Shown here piece after piece: positions 7,073-16,268 of a DNA stretch of 64,000 bases. Below the pieces are notes generated by a model. It was given only the letters and a program-made list of their open reading frames with translations. It was not told the origin of the DNA and made no database searches. Numbering within the stretch: the first letter of the stretch is position 1; each line of letters begins with the position of its first letter. The DNA comes from an uncultured Prevotella sp. (lineage in GTDB: Bacteria; Bacteroidota; Bacteroidia; Bacteroidales; Bacteroidaceae): contig CAKQMS010000007.1 in the NCBI GenBank assembly GCA_934254985.1, forward strand, positions 26,892-90,891. Direction: 5' to 3'. The translations under genes were made by a program, and so were the position numbers.

Positions 7073-8467
7073 TTACTTTGTCATATCATAGACAACATCC
7101 ATGAGCTTTTTGCCAAGTTCGTCGGCTTTGTCCATGGTGTTAGCCTCGCTATATACACGGATGATAGGCTCGGTGTTGCTCTTGCGGAGGTGTACCCAAG
7201 AGTCTGGGAAGTCGATCTTTACTCCGTCGATATCGTTGACTGTGGCTGTTGGGTCAGAAGCAAACATCTCCTTAACCTTTACAAGGATAGCGTCAACATC
7301 GGTAGATGCTGTGAGGTCGATGCGATTTTTTGCTATAGAATACTCTGGGAAAGAAGCTCTGAGCTCGCTAACCTTGCAACCCTTGTGAGCAAGACTTGAG
7401 AGGAAGAGGGCGATACCTACCAAGGCATCACGACCATAGTGGCTCTCTGGATAGATGACTCCACCATTGCCTTCGCCACCGATAACAGCGCCAACTTCCT
7501 TCATCTTGGTTGTTACGTTGACCTCGCCAACTGCAGCTGCAGAGTAAACGCCACCATGCTTCTCGGTGACATCACGCAGAGCGCGAGTAGAACTGAGGTT
7601 GGAAACGGTGTTGCCAGGAGTGTGTGACAATACATAGTCGGCTACGCTAACCAAGGTGTATTCCTCGCCAAACATCTTACCGTCTTCGCAGATGAAAGCC
7701 AAGCGGTCTACGTCAGGGTCTACTACGATACCCATGTCGTAGCCACCCTTAGCGATAAGATCCATGATGCCAGTGAGGTTCTTTGCCAATGGCTCTGGGT
7801 TGTGGGCGAAGTCGCCGTTTGCCTCACCATTGAGGAATGTATATTCTACGCCAAGTTTGTCGAGAAGTTTTGGAAGGATAACGCCACCAACGCTGTTGAT
7901 AGAGTCGACAGCCACCTTGAAGTGGGCATTCTTGATAGCCTCTACGTCAACGAGCTGCAATGCCAAAACGCTATCTATATGCTTCTGGTCGAAGCTGTCG
8001 TCTTCGGTATATTTGCCTACATGGTCAACGTCAGCATAGTCGAAATCTTCGTTATCAGCAATTGCCAATACTTCGTTTCCAGCTGCCTTGTCGAGGAATT
8101 CACCCTTGTTGTTGAGAAGCTTCAAAGCATTCCACTGACGAGGATTGTGGCTTGCGGTGATGATGATACCGCCGTCGGCATTGCTCATTGTTACAGCAAG
8201 CTCGGTGGTAGGAGTGGTAGCAAGACCGATGTTAACAACATCATAGCCCATACCCATGAGGGTTCCGCAAACGATGTTGCAAACCATCTGACCGCTGATA
8301 CGAGCGTCGCGACCAACAACAATCTTGTTGCTGCCATTAGTGGTGTTGCGACGGATGTAGGTAGCGTAAGCAGTTGTGAACTTTACAATATCCAATGGGT
8401 TGAGTGTATCACCAGGCTGTCCGCCAATGGTGCCACGTATACCGGAAATAGATTTAATCAGTGTCAT
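7073..8467 (-). CDS. glmM: Phosphoglucosamine mutase / phosphohexomutase
   Basis: 464 aa from ATG 8467; the longer frame to 8533 overlaps the preceding gene and lacks homology. It opens with the typical MTLIKSISGIRGTIGG. The family landmarks are all present: the phosphoserine loop TASHNP, the metal loop DPDVDR, the sugar loop GEGNGG and the phosphate-binding NTEPIIRVYSE near the C terminus. The enzyme interconverts glucosamine-6-P and glucosamine-1-P for UDP-GlcNAc, peptidoglycan and LPS; some relatives act on mannose or glucose phosphates, so specificity is not certain. It follows the DUF4827 lipoprotein gene by 29 bases, in one operon. Confidence 0.88.
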   Translation of the reverse strand: MTLIKSISGIRGTIGGQPGDTLNPLDIVKFTTAYATYIRRNTTNGSNKIVVGRDARISGQMVCNIVCGTLMGMGYDVVNIGLATTPTTELAVTMSNADGGIIITASHNPRQWNALKLLNNKGEFLDKAAGNEVLAIADNEDFDYADVDHVGKYTEDDSFDQKHIDSVLALQLVDVEAIKNAHFKVAVDSINSVGGVILPKLLDKLGVEYTFLNGEANGDFAHNPEPLAKNLTGIMDLIAKGGYDMGIVVDPDVDRLAFICEDGKMFGEEYTLVSVADYVLSHTPGNTVSNLSSTRALRDVTEKHGGVYSAAAVGEVNVTTKMKEVGAVIGGEGNGGVIYPESHYGRDALVGIALFLSSLAHKGCKVSELRASFPEYSIAKNRIDLTASTDVDAILVKVKEMFASDPTATVNDIDGVKIDFPDSWVHLRKSNTEPIIRVYSEANTMDKADELGKKLMDVVYDMTK

Positions 8468-8496
8468 AGTAATATATATAATAATGTGTCGTTCGT

Positions 8497-9144
8497 TTAT
8501 CTTCCGCGCTCGTAGGTGATAGTGTAGAAGCAAGGGTAAACGCTTGAAGTGGCGTTGCTATGACCCATATCGTGAGGCACGATGAGCTTGACCTTTGCTA
8601 TCTCGTCGGTGATGGATGTTGGTCTACCGATATTAATATAAGGCAGAGGAACGAGCCAACCAGACAAAACAGAGGTGTTGGTAGAGCTACCATTCTGTGC
8701 CAACATAAGGCTTTCGCCATTGATGAACGAGGCAGTGAATGTGCCGCTATTGTTGGTTACGTTCATCTTATCAACGATAGAACCATAATAGAGGATATCG
8801 TTGGTGAGCTGAACAGAGTCGGTGAGGATGTTCTTTTCGGTGAAGCGGCAAAGTACGGTGGCAGTCTCGCCATCCTTAATCTTTTCGCCACAACCATTAC
8901 GGATAATCTGCATGTAAACACCCTTGGATGTGAACAATACATATTCGTTTTTAGAAACATCAGTCTTATAGCCATTGGCAGCAAACTGCTCTTCGCTGAT
9001 GACATGGATAGCCGAGTCGGCAACGAATTTGGCAATGGCAGTACGTTCACGCTTTTTCTGGTCGGCATAAGTCATGTCGTCGTTGCATGAAGCCGCTAAG
9101 ATAACTCCTATGAGGAGCAACATCAAGTATGTTAGTTTTCTCAT
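8497..9144 (-). CDS. DUF4827-type lipoprotein
   Basis: 215 aa. The N terminus carries a lipoprotein signal with lipobox LAASC. The mature protein is mostly beta-structured, with a VYMQIIRNGCGEKIKDGETATVLCRF segment resembling the FKBP-like fold proposed for DUF4827 proteins of Bacteroidales, which are often next to phosphohexomutase genes as here. No catalytic residues can be named. It is the promoter-proximal gene of a two-gene unit with glmM, with a -7 box 26 bases before its start codon. Confidence 0.75.
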   Translation of the reverse strand: MRKLTYLMLLLIGVILAASCNDDMTYADQKKRERTAIAKFVADSAIHVISEEQFAANGYKTDVSKNEYVLFTSKGVYMQIIRNGCGEKIKDGETATVLCRFTEKNILTDSVQLTNDILYYGSIVDKMNVTNNSGTFTASFINGESLMLAQNGSSTNTSVLSGWLVPLPYINIGRPTSITDEIAKVKLIVPHDMGHSNATSSVYPCFYTITYERGR

Positions 9145-9169
9145 TTTCTGTTTATTACAAATTTAGTTG

Positions 9170-9177
9170 CAAAGGTA
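9170..9177 (-). promoter_or_regulatory. -7 box of the DUF4827-glmM operon
   Basis: Plus strand CAAAGGTA equals TACCTTTG on the minus strand, a full consensus match, placing the transcript start about 20 bases before ATG 9144. Confidence 0.65.
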
Positions 9178-9231
9178 AATAAAAAAGTTGGTTTTACCTT
9201 TCCTTTTTCACCTTTTTACCTTTTTACCCTT

Positions 9232-10170
9232 TTACTTTTTTACCTTTTTAATAATTCTTGGGAATAGCTTACGGAAGCGAACAAGGTGTTTGGTGATACC
9301 ACCGCCAGCAACAACGATGGTTACGGCAACGATAATGAGTATCAGACCGAGGGTGCTGCGCATGGTGAGTTGTTCGCCAAAAACTGTTATACCAAAGAAA
9401 ACGGCTGTTACTGGTTCCAAGGCTCCGAGAATGGCGGTAGGAGTAGAGCCGATATATTGTATGGCGCCTGTGGTGCATAGTAGGGATATAGCAGTAGGCA
9501 TCACAGCCAATGCTATGAGATTGCCCCATAGCCACCAGTCGGTAGATTGAGGTACCTGTAGTTCGCCAGAGATAAGGGTGCGACCAGCAAAGAGGAACCA
9601 ACCGAAGAGCACCACATAGAATGTGACCTTTAGCGTTACCATGTCGTGGAGACGAGTTTTGTTGATGGCTACGATATAGATGGCATAAGAGAGAGATGAG
9701 AGAAAGACTATCATTGTGCCAACAAAGGAGAGAGTGGCACCATCTTCGTTTTGATATAGCAAGCCGATGCCGCCAATAGCCATAAGCAGGCAGAGCATGG
9801 TTTGGATGGTGAGTTTCTCGTGGAAGAACATAGCCATGATGACAGCCACCATGATAGGATAAACGAAGAGAATGGTTGAGGCTATGCCGGCATCCATATA
9901 ATTGTAGCTCTGGAAAAGGCTGAGCGAAGACAAGGCAAAGATTAATCCAAGTATCACCAATGGCACGAGGTCGGCACGAGAGATACGGAAAGAGTGTCCA
10001 CGCCATTTAAGCATGAATGCCAATATAGGAAGTGCAAAAAGATAACGGAAAAACAATACCGAGTCGGGACTGAAGCCTTCGGCATATAGCGGAAGAGCAA
10101 ACAGTGGGTTGGTACCATAAGAGGCTGCTGCAACAGCGCCAAGCAGATATCCTTTTACTTTGTTGTTCAT
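9232..10170 (-). CDS. EamA/DMT-family transporter
   Basis: 312 aa, ten predicted membrane helices built as two EamA repeats (about residues 8-140 and 150-290). The first repeat shows the usual AAASYGTNPLFALPLY start, and the second TTGAIQYIGSTPTAILGALEPV, the characteristic end-of-bundle region with a conserved Glu-Pro. Family members export or import small metabolites such as amino acids or nucleosides; the substrate cannot be read from sequence. It ends in a basic tail (RIIKKVKK). It is the last gene of a same-strand run that begins with DUF2723 at 15401. Confidence 0.88.
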   Translation of the reverse strand: MNNKVKGYLLGAVAAASYGTNPLFALPLYAEGFSPDSVLFFRYLFALPILAFMLKWRGHSFRISRADLVPLVILGLIFALSSLSLFQSYNYMDAGIASTILFVYPIMVAVIMAMFFHEKLTIQTMLCLLMAIGGIGLLYQNEDGATLSFVGTMIVFLSSLSYAIYIVAINKTRLHDMVTLKVTFYVVLFGWFLFAGRTLISGELQVPQSTDWWLWGNLIALAVMPTAISLLCTTGAIQYIGSTPTAILGALEPVTAVFFGITVFGEQLTMRSTLGLILIIVAVTIVVAGGGITKHLVRFRKLFPRIIKKVKK

Positions 10171-10199
10171 AATATGATTATTGGGTTATAGGATGATAG

Positions 10200-10448
10200 T
10201 TACACCTCAGGCAGTTTGCCAAGGAGTAGGAGCGAGAAGTTGGCCTTGTAGGCTTCCACCATCTTGTCGTGACCAGCCTTTTCGAAGTTTAGCTTGAAGA
10301 CTTCGGTCATGGCAAAGGCTGGATAAATCTCCTCAAAGTGGTTGATTAATGCTTGCTTCACTTCGCGAGGACTATTAGGGTCTGCATGCTCCATAGTAAG
10401 AATGCGGAGGGCGAAGTCGCGAAAGAATGTTGCTATTTCTTTTTCCAT
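10200..10448 (-). CDS. Small helical protein of unknown function
   Basis: 82 aa, not recognised. It is predicted mostly helical and soluble, with an acidic N terminus (MEKEIATFFRDFALRIL) and no signal peptide, cysteines or obvious metal ligands. It sits 29 bases from both queG upstream and the EamA gene downstream, so it is cotranscribed with them. Real coding status is supported by that tight spacing and by an ATG start with a good codon pattern. Confidence 0.65.
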   Translation of the reverse strand: MEKEIATFFRDFALRILTMEHADPNSPREVKQALINHFEEIYPAFAMTEVFKLNFEKAGHDKMVEAYKANFSLLLLGKLPEV

Positions 10449-10477
10449 TTTTTTAGTTAAATATTTAAGCTTGTATG

Positions 10478-11452
10478 CTATTCGTTGTTTTTATCGTTGG
10501 CTTTTGTTATTGCTCTGATGTTGCGCATGATACCATCATATTTAGCTCTCTTTGCAGCACAGCCCTTGAAGAGACGGCGATAGTCGTCTTCTGTGAGAGA
10601 TTGCCATTTCTCCCAAGTCATATCGAGCAACTCAGGTTTTGGCTGTAGCTCAGGAATATCGGTGGCAGTAGCAAACCGATTCCAAGGACACGCCTGCTGG
10701 CAACGGTCGCAACCATAGAAGGTGTCGCCCATGGTGTGGGCAATATCATCAGATATCTCTGCCTCTTTGCTTTCGATGGTGATATACGACAGGCAGCGAG
10801 CAGAACAGAATGTGCCATCGGGATTAAGCGCTTTGGTAGGGCAGGCATCGATACATTTGCAGCAGTTGCCACAATGGTTTTCCATAGGCTCGTCGTAATG
10901 ATCAACCTCGGCAGCTATGATCAGTTCGCCAAGGAAGAACATGGTGCCAGCATGCGGAATGATGAGCTGATGGCTTCTGCCTTGCCATCCTATGCCAGCT
11001 TTCTGAGCCCAATAGCGTTCGAGGATGGGAGCTGTGTCTACGCATACTCGAAACTCTTGTTTCTCAGGCTCCTTGATGCTTTTATCATAGTTGAGCCCAA
11101 GGTTTTGAGCCAAAGCATAGAGTTTTTTGCGCAAGATATCATGATAGTCGAGACCATAGGAATATGCAGCCATCTGCGGTTGACCATCGGGCATAGGAGT
11201 TTTAGGGGCATAGTTCATAGCCACAGAGACTATGATTTTTGCACCATCGAGAAGCAGGCGAGGGTCGAGGCGAATGTCGGTATGGTTTGCCATGTATTCC
11301 ATGTTGGCATAGTTGCCTTCAGCAATCCATCGGTTAAGACCTCTTTCTTCCGCTTCGTCTACACGCTCAGCCTTTGCTATGCCACATGCAAAAAAGCCGA
11401 GACGTTTGGCCTCGGCTTTTATGATGTCATTATTCAAAAGTCTTGAATTCAT
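10478..11452 (-). CDS. queG: Epoxyqueuosine reductase QueG
   Basis: 324 aa. QueG reduces epoxyqueuosine to queuosine in tRNA, the last step of queuosine synthesis, using cobalamin and two 4Fe-4S clusters. Visible here are the catalytic-domain signature CVDTAPILERYWAQKAGIGW and the paired cluster motifs CGNCCKCIDACPTKAL and CDRCQQACPWNRF. Length is within the family range. The start codon overlaps the end of the polysaccharide deacetylase gene by 23 bases, so the two are cotranscribed. No other queuosine genes are in the window. Confidence 0.95.
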   Translation of the reverse strand: MNSRLLNNDIIKAEAKRLGFFACGIAKAERVDEAEERGLNRWIAEGNYANMEYMANHTDIRLDPRLLLDGAKIIVSVAMNYAPKTPMPDGQPQMAAYSYGLDYHDILRKKLYALAQNLGLNYDKSIKEPEKQEFRVCVDTAPILERYWAQKAGIGWQGRSHQLIIPHAGTMFFLGELIIAAEVDHYDEPMENHCGNCCKCIDACPTKALNPDGTFCSARCLSYITIESKEAEISDDIAHTMGDTFYGCDRCQQACPWNRFATATDIPELQPKPELLDMTWEKWQSLTEDDYRRLFKGCAAKRAKYDGIMRNIRAITKANDKNNE

Positions 11453-12041
11453 ATCCTTGTTCCTTTAGCCATGTAAGAGCTTCAGGGAGTGCGGTGCGCA
11501 ACTTGTCGATGCTCTTCAGTGAGTCGTGGAAAGTGATGATGGAACCATTGCGTGTGTAGCGTTTCACATTGTTGACAACATCTTTGGCGGTAAGCCATTT
11601 TGAGTAGTCGCGTGTGACGAGGTCCCACATGATGATACGGTATTTCTTTGATAGCCACCAGTAGACGCTATGGCGCATCCATCCATGAGGCGGACGGAAC
11701 AAGTGAGCATGGATAATGTCGTTGGCTTGGGTTACATTGAAAATATATGTTACAGCCCAATGCTTGAAAGCACCGATGTGGTTGAAGGTGTGGTTGCCCA
11801 CCTGATGACCTTCGGCAATGATTTGATTGTAGAGGTCGTGGTGTCGCAACACATTTTCGCCAACCATAAAGAAGGTAGCCTTGACATTATGTTCGCGAAG
11901 AGTTTTCAGAATGAAGGGGGTCGACTCGGGGATAGGACCATCATCGAACGTTATGTAAACCGAACGTTCGTTAGTGTCCATTCTCCAAGTCGCCCTGGGA
12001 TAAAGCCAGCGCAACCATTTTGCAGGTTGTTCTATAAGCAT
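11430..12041 (-). CDS. Polysaccharide deacetylase family protein (NodB domain)
   Basis: 203 aa, essentially a bare NodB domain. Motif 1 TFDDGP (catalytic base and metal Asp), motif 2 HQVGNHTFNH (metal His pair), motif 3 RPPHGW and motif 5 SIITFHDS are all present, so the metal-dependent de-N- or O-acetylase site looks intact. There is no signal peptide, only a short amphipathic N terminus, so it is likely cytoplasmic or membrane-peripheral. Substrate could be peptidoglycan or an envelope sugar. It follows DUF2723 by 27 bases. Confidence 0.88.
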   Translation of the reverse strand: MLIEQPAKWLRWLYPRATWRMDTNERSVYITFDDGPIPESTPFILKTLREHNVKATFFMVGENVLRHHDLYNQIIAEGHQVGNHTFNHIGAFKHWAVTYIFNVTQANDIIHAHLFRPPHGWMRHSVYWWLSKKYRIIMWDLVTRDYSKWLTAKDVVNNVKRYTRNGSIITFHDSLKSIDKLRTALPEALTWLKEQGYEFKTFE

Positions 12042-12068
12042 TATTCTTCTACTTTTACTTCTTGATTG

Positions 12069-15000
12069 TTATTCCTGTGCGCCAGTGTGGCCACCCTTGC
12101 CTACATACATACGATATAGAGCATCGAGGGTTTGACCAGCCTTAGCAGCCTTAGTCTTGTCGAGCATAGCGTAAACCTCGCAAGCCTGATTCATGATAGA
12201 AAGCTGAATCATGCAGTCGCGCTGGCTCTGTGAGAAGCGTGAGCCATCGAGCTGGAGGTAATACTGTGCATACTGCACGGCATTGAGCCATACCTTGTCG
12301 AGGATATTAGAAGCCTCTGCCTTCTTGCCAAGGATAGCGTAAGCCTTTGCAAAGTCGAGACCGCCACTCATATAGTTGTAAGGTACGGTATAGTCTGGCA
12401 TCACCTTATCAGCCTTCTGCAATACCTTCAGTGCCTTATCGTTCTTCTGTTCAGAGATAAGAGCGAGGGCAAGCTGAGCAAACAGACGACGATGGGTGTA
12501 GCACATGCGCATCACAGTTTCGTCGATATACAGACCCTTCTGGTCAAGACCACCATAGCGATAGCGATTCATCATGTTGTTGTAGGTCTTCTCGGTATCG
12601 AAGTTCTTAGCACCAGGCTTGTTGGTGGTGAAAGGACTGATACGGTTGGCAAGACCTTCCTGGATGAAGTTGTCGCCAAGGTTCATATAGTTGTCAGCAC
12701 CAACGGTGAGGGCAACATATATAGGACGAGTCCAGTTGCAGTTAGCAATCATTTCGAGCATCATGAGGTCGCCCTTATAGAGAGCGCTCTTGCCAGCAAG
12801 CGAGATAACCATCTTATCAGGGATAGTGTCGCTTGCCATCATCATACCACTCTTCTTGACAGCCTCCTTGTCGATAGTGACATATACGGTGTCGGTAGGG
12901 ATGACATGCATATCGCCCTTGCCACCACGTACCCAATACTTGATGATGTTCTTGAGTTCGAATGGTTCGTTACCGAAGTCCTGTTTTGCTTCCTCAGGGT
13001 TTGTCTTGTAGTATTCAAGAATCTGAGACTTCAACGAAGGATTGATCTGAACATATTCGTTGGTACCTGAGCAATACTCCAAGCGTGGCCAGTTGATAGG
13101 CACAGAAGGAGAGTCGTAGGCAGGACGACGCATCTGGTCGATATACCAGTCGGTTTGCAGATAGCTGAGGTTGCAGACTCTTGCGTCAGTTCTCACACCC
13201 TCTGTCTCCTGGTTGTACCACAATGGGAAGGTATCATTATCACCATTGGTGAAGATGATAGGATTGCCCATGTCTTGAAGCGTCATGAGATAGTTCTGAC
13301 CGAAGTCGCGGCATGTGTAGCGACCAGAACGGTCGTGATCGTCCCAAGTCTGACTTGCCATCTGGATAGGAACGAGCAGACATGCCAATGATACTACGGA
13401 AGTAACGGCAAGGCTGTCGAGCTTGAGATGTTTCTTTATCAAGTCGATGATAGCAGCAACACCGATACCACACCAGATAGCATACGCATAGAACGAACCA
13501 GCATAAGCATAGTCGCGCTCACGTGGCTGTGAAGGATTCTGGTTGAGGTAGAGCACGATGGCAAGACCTGTCATGAAGAACAGGAAGAATACTACCCAGA
13601 ACTGACGAACACCACGACGTCCGCGGAATGTTTGCCAGAACAAACCTATAAGACCAAGGATGAGAGGCAAGCAATAGAATACGTTGTGTCCCTTGTTGGT
13701 CTTCAAATCATCAGGCAACTTGCTTTGGTCGCCCAAGCGAGCATTGTCGATAAATGGAATACCAGTAATCCAGTTGCCATGCTCAAGTTCGCCATTGCCC
13801 TGGATATCGTTCTGGCGTCCGGCAAAGTTCCACATGAAGTAGCGCCAGTACATGAAGTTGCACTGATAAGAGAGGAAGAAACGAATGTTCTCCATCTGTG
13901 TAGGCATCTTCACAGTCATTGCCTCACCACAACGGTCGTAAGGAACCTCTGTGCCATCAACACCACCCATCCACTGTTCGTAGAGAGAGGCACGACTGCT
14001 ATCCCACATACGAGGGAAGAGCATGTTTTGAGCATAGATATATTTGTTCTTGTGGCTTACTACGAAGTAGCGGTCTGGTTCGTCGGCAGACTTCTTCTCA
14101 ACACGAGCGTAGATAGGAGCACCCTCTTTGATACGAGGTTTGCACATGTTGCCATCAACATCGAGAGCTACCTGAGAGGTATAAGCCTGACCATAGAGTA
14201 GAGGGCTATCGCCATACTGGTCGCGGCTGAGGTAGCTACCAAGAGTGAAGATATCCTCAGGCGAGTTCTGGTCCATTGGAGGGTTGGCAGCTGAGCGGAT
14301 TACGATAACGGCATATGTAGAATAGCCAATCATAAGCATCAGCATGCAGAGCAATACTGTATTCTTCAGACGTGAAGAGATAGTATATACAGCCTTCTTG
14401 TTGACAACCTTCTTGTGGTTGAGAACAAACCAAAGAGCAATGAGGATAACAGCACCAATGCCTACTGCCGACCATCCGTAGCCTACGAATGGTACACCAA
14501 GCATACCGAAAGCAATGAGGAACGAGATGTTCTCGAGCTTTGTGTTGCGAGCGGTATAGCTCTCGTAGATAGCCCAGATAACAGCAGATACGAGAAGTAT
14601 GATGTAGACAATCTCGCCAGAGTTGAATGGCATGCCGAGAGTGTTGACAAAGAACAACTCGAACCATCCACCTACGGTGATGATGCCTGGCACAACGCCA
14701 TAGAGAACTGCTGCAACAAGAACAAACGAGATGACGAGAGCTATCAATGAGCCCTTGGTCTCGATGTTAGGGAATTTGCGATAGCAGTAAACCAATACTA
14801 TGGCTGGAATACAAAGCAAGTTGAGCAAGTGGACACCGATGCTAAGACCTGTCATATACATGATAAGTACAAGCCAACGGTCGGAATGAGGCTCGTCGGC
14901 ATGGTCTTCCCACTTCAATATCAGCCAGAACACAATAGCTGTGAATGCAGAAGAGTAGGCATAAACCTCGCCTTCTACAGCCGAGAACCAGAAGGTGTCG

Positions 15001-15401
15001 CTGAAGGTGTAGATGAGAGCACCAACAAGACCACTCGCCTGGATAGCGATGAGCTTGGATGTAGTGAGTTCTGACCAATCTTTAAGGATGAGCTTCCTTG
15101 TGAGGTGGGTGATTGTCCAGAACAAGAACAAGATGGTGGTTGCACTAAGCAACGCACTCATGGTGTTTACCATGCGTGCCACCTGAGTTGCATCGCTTGC
15201 AAACTGTGAGAACAAGTTTGCGGTGAGCATAAAGAAAGGTGCGCCTGGTGGGTGACCAATTTCAAGCTTATAGCCTGTGGTGATAAACTCCGGACAGTCC
15301 CAGAAGCTGGCTGTCGGTTCAATGGTAGAGCAATATACAAAGGCAGCGATCAAGAACGCTACCCATCCCATGATATTGTCCACTAATCTGTATTGCTTCA
15401 T
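12069..15401 (-). CDS. DUF2723 (TMEM260-like) membrane protein, putative glycosyltransferase
   Basis: 1110 aa. The N-terminal ~650 residues hold a dozen or more membrane helices with the DUF2723 hallmarks EPTASFWDCPEFI and GHPPGAPFF in the first loop and NQNPSQPRERDYAYAGSF after a later helix; the C-terminal ~400 residues form an outside domain ending in helical TPR-like repeats. The human DUF2723 protein TMEM260 is a protein O-mannosyltransferase, and the loop layout fits GT-C enzymes, so a role in envelope protein glycosylation is plausible; Bacteroidetes have a general O-glycosylation system. Function here is inference. First gene of a five-gene run, with a -7 box at 15486-15493. Confidence 0.85.
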   Translation of the reverse strand: MKQYRLVDNIMGWVAFLIAAFVYCSTIEPTASFWDCPEFITTGYKLEIGHPPGAPFFMLTANLFSQFASDATQVARMVNTMSALLSATTILFLFWTITHLTRKLILKDWSELTTSKLIAIQASGLVGALIYTFSDTFWFSAVEGEVYAYSSAFTAIVFWLILKWEDHADEPHSDRWLVLIMYMTGLSIGVHLLNLLCIPAIVLVYCYRKFPNIETKGSLIALVISFVLVAAVLYGVVPGIITVGGWFELFFVNTLGMPFNSGEIVYIILLVSAVIWAIYESYTARNTKLENISFLIAFGMLGVPFVGYGWSAVGIGAVILIALWFVLNHKKVVNKKAVYTISSRLKNTVLLCMLMLMIGYSTYAVIVIRSAANPPMDQNSPEDIFTLGSYLSRDQYGDSPLLYGQAYTSQVALDVDGNMCKPRIKEGAPIYARVEKKSADEPDRYFVVSHKNKYIYAQNMLFPRMWDSSRASLYEQWMGGVDGTEVPYDRCGEAMTVKMPTQMENIRFFLSYQCNFMYWRYFMWNFAGRQNDIQGNGELEHGNWITGIPFIDNARLGDQSKLPDDLKTNKGHNVFYCLPLILGLIGLFWQTFRGRRGVRQFWVVFFLFFMTGLAIVLYLNQNPSQPRERDYAYAGSFYAYAIWCGIGVAAIIDLIKKHLKLDSLAVTSVVSLACLLVPIQMASQTWDDHDRSGRYTCRDFGQNYLMTLQDMGNPIIFTNGDNDTFPLWYNQETEGVRTDARVCNLSYLQTDWYIDQMRRPAYDSPSVPINWPRLEYCSGTNEYVQINPSLKSQILEYYKTNPEEAKQDFGNEPFELKNIIKYWVRGGKGDMHVIPTDTVYVTIDKEAVKKSGMMMASDTIPDKMVISLAGKSALYKGDLMMLEMIANCNWTRPIYVALTVGADNYMNLGDNFIQEGLANRISPFTTNKPGAKNFDTEKTYNNMMNRYRYGGLDQKGLYIDETVMRMCYTHRRLFAQLALALISEQKNDKALKVLQKADKVMPDYTVPYNYMSGGLDFAKAYAILGKKAEASNILDKVWLNAVQYAQYYLQLDGSRFSQSQRDCMIQLSIMNQACEVYAMLDKTKAAKAGQTLDALYRMYVGKGGHTGAQE

Positions 15402-15485
15402 TTTTTTATATATGAATGATATTTAATTCGATAACTTGCTTACTTATTCGCTTGTTTATTTTATGCAGAATAGAATTTAACCTTG

Positions 15486-15493
15486 CAAAGATA
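15486..15493 (-). promoter_or_regulatory. -7 box of the DUF2723 operon
   Basis: Plus strand CAAAGATA is TATCTTTG on the minus strand, a full match to TAnnTTTG, about 85 bases before ATG 15401. No clear -33 element was seen. Confidence 0.55.
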
Positions 15494-15533
15494 GTACTTT
15501 TGTGTCATATAATGAGAATAACAGCCTAAGAAT

Positions 15534-16268
15534 TTAGTTATTTTCATATATGCTGTCTGTTTTGCGGTTCATATTCAGGAAGTGCTCTTCGAGTTTCTCT
15601 TTCGGCATATTGGCGGCAGAATGATAGTGCATGGTGTGGTTTACGCAAGCGATATGCTTGGTATATTGCAATATCTCGGCAATGTCGTGGCTTACCACCA
15701 TCACGGCACATTGATGGTTTGCCACTTCCAACATCTGATACATCTGCTCCTTAAACCTTATATCTATATATGTGTTAGGCTCGTCGAGGATTATGATGTC
15801 GGGTTTTGATACTATCGCTCTTGCCAACAATACTCGCTGTAGCTGACCACCACTCAGTTCGCCGATATTCTTCTTAGCAAAAGATGTTAGCTCCATACGC
15901 TCTAAGGTGTCGGCAACCTGCTGATGTTGTGCTTTAGTATATGGGCGGAAGAAATGTCTGGTGGTCTTTAGTCCTGAGAGTACAACATCGTAGACAGATA
16001 TTGGAAACTTGCGGTCGATGAGAGTATATTGTGGTAGATACCCCATCTTTATCTTTTCCACTTTCTCGCCATTGCGGTAGAAGGATATGTTGCCACAGTC
16101 GGACTTTTTGAGTCCGAGAATAACCTTTACAAGGGTAGTCTTGCCACCGCCGTTAGGTCCAATGATGCCCAAATAGTCGTCGTCGTAGATGGTGAGTGAT
16201 ATGTTGTCGAGCACCTTCTTGCCGTCATAGCTTGCCGAGACGCCTTCTACTGTTATAAGTGGTTTCAT
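15534..16268 (-). CDS. Metal (Zn/Mn) ABC transporter ATP-binding protein
   Basis: 244 aa from ATG 16268, which forms an ATGA overlap with the stop of the upstream solute-binding gene; the longer frame to 16307 lies inside that gene. Walker A GPNGGGKTT, signature LSGGQLQR, Walker B IIILDEPNT and the switch His in VVSHD are all present, so the ATPase should be active. The protein resembles ZnuC/MntB-type subunits. The integral membrane permease that should complete the transporter is not next to it: the following gene is DUF2723. Confidence 0.9.
   Translation of the reverse strand: MKPLITVEGVSASYDGKKVLDNISLTIYDDDYLGIIGPNGGGKTTLVKVILGLKKSDCGNISFYRNGEKVEKIKMGYLPQYTLIDRKFPISVYDVVLSGLKTTRHFFRPYTKAQHQQVADTLERMELTSFAKKNIGELSGGQLQRVLLARAIVSKPDIIILDEPNTYIDIRFKEQMYQMLEVANHQCAVMVVSHDIAEILQYTKHIACVNHTMHYHSAANMPKEKLEEHFLNMNRKTDSIYENN

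Noticed and set aside
7802..8515. Long plus-strand open frame opposite glmM
   Set aside because: It lies antisense to a gene with all family motifs and resembles no protein.
8468..8533. Longer glmM start
   Set aside because: Overlaps the DUF4827 coding end and lacks the family N terminus.
12492..13070. 192-codon open frame opposite DUF2723
   Set aside because: Antisense shadow of a conserved gene; no signal or domain.
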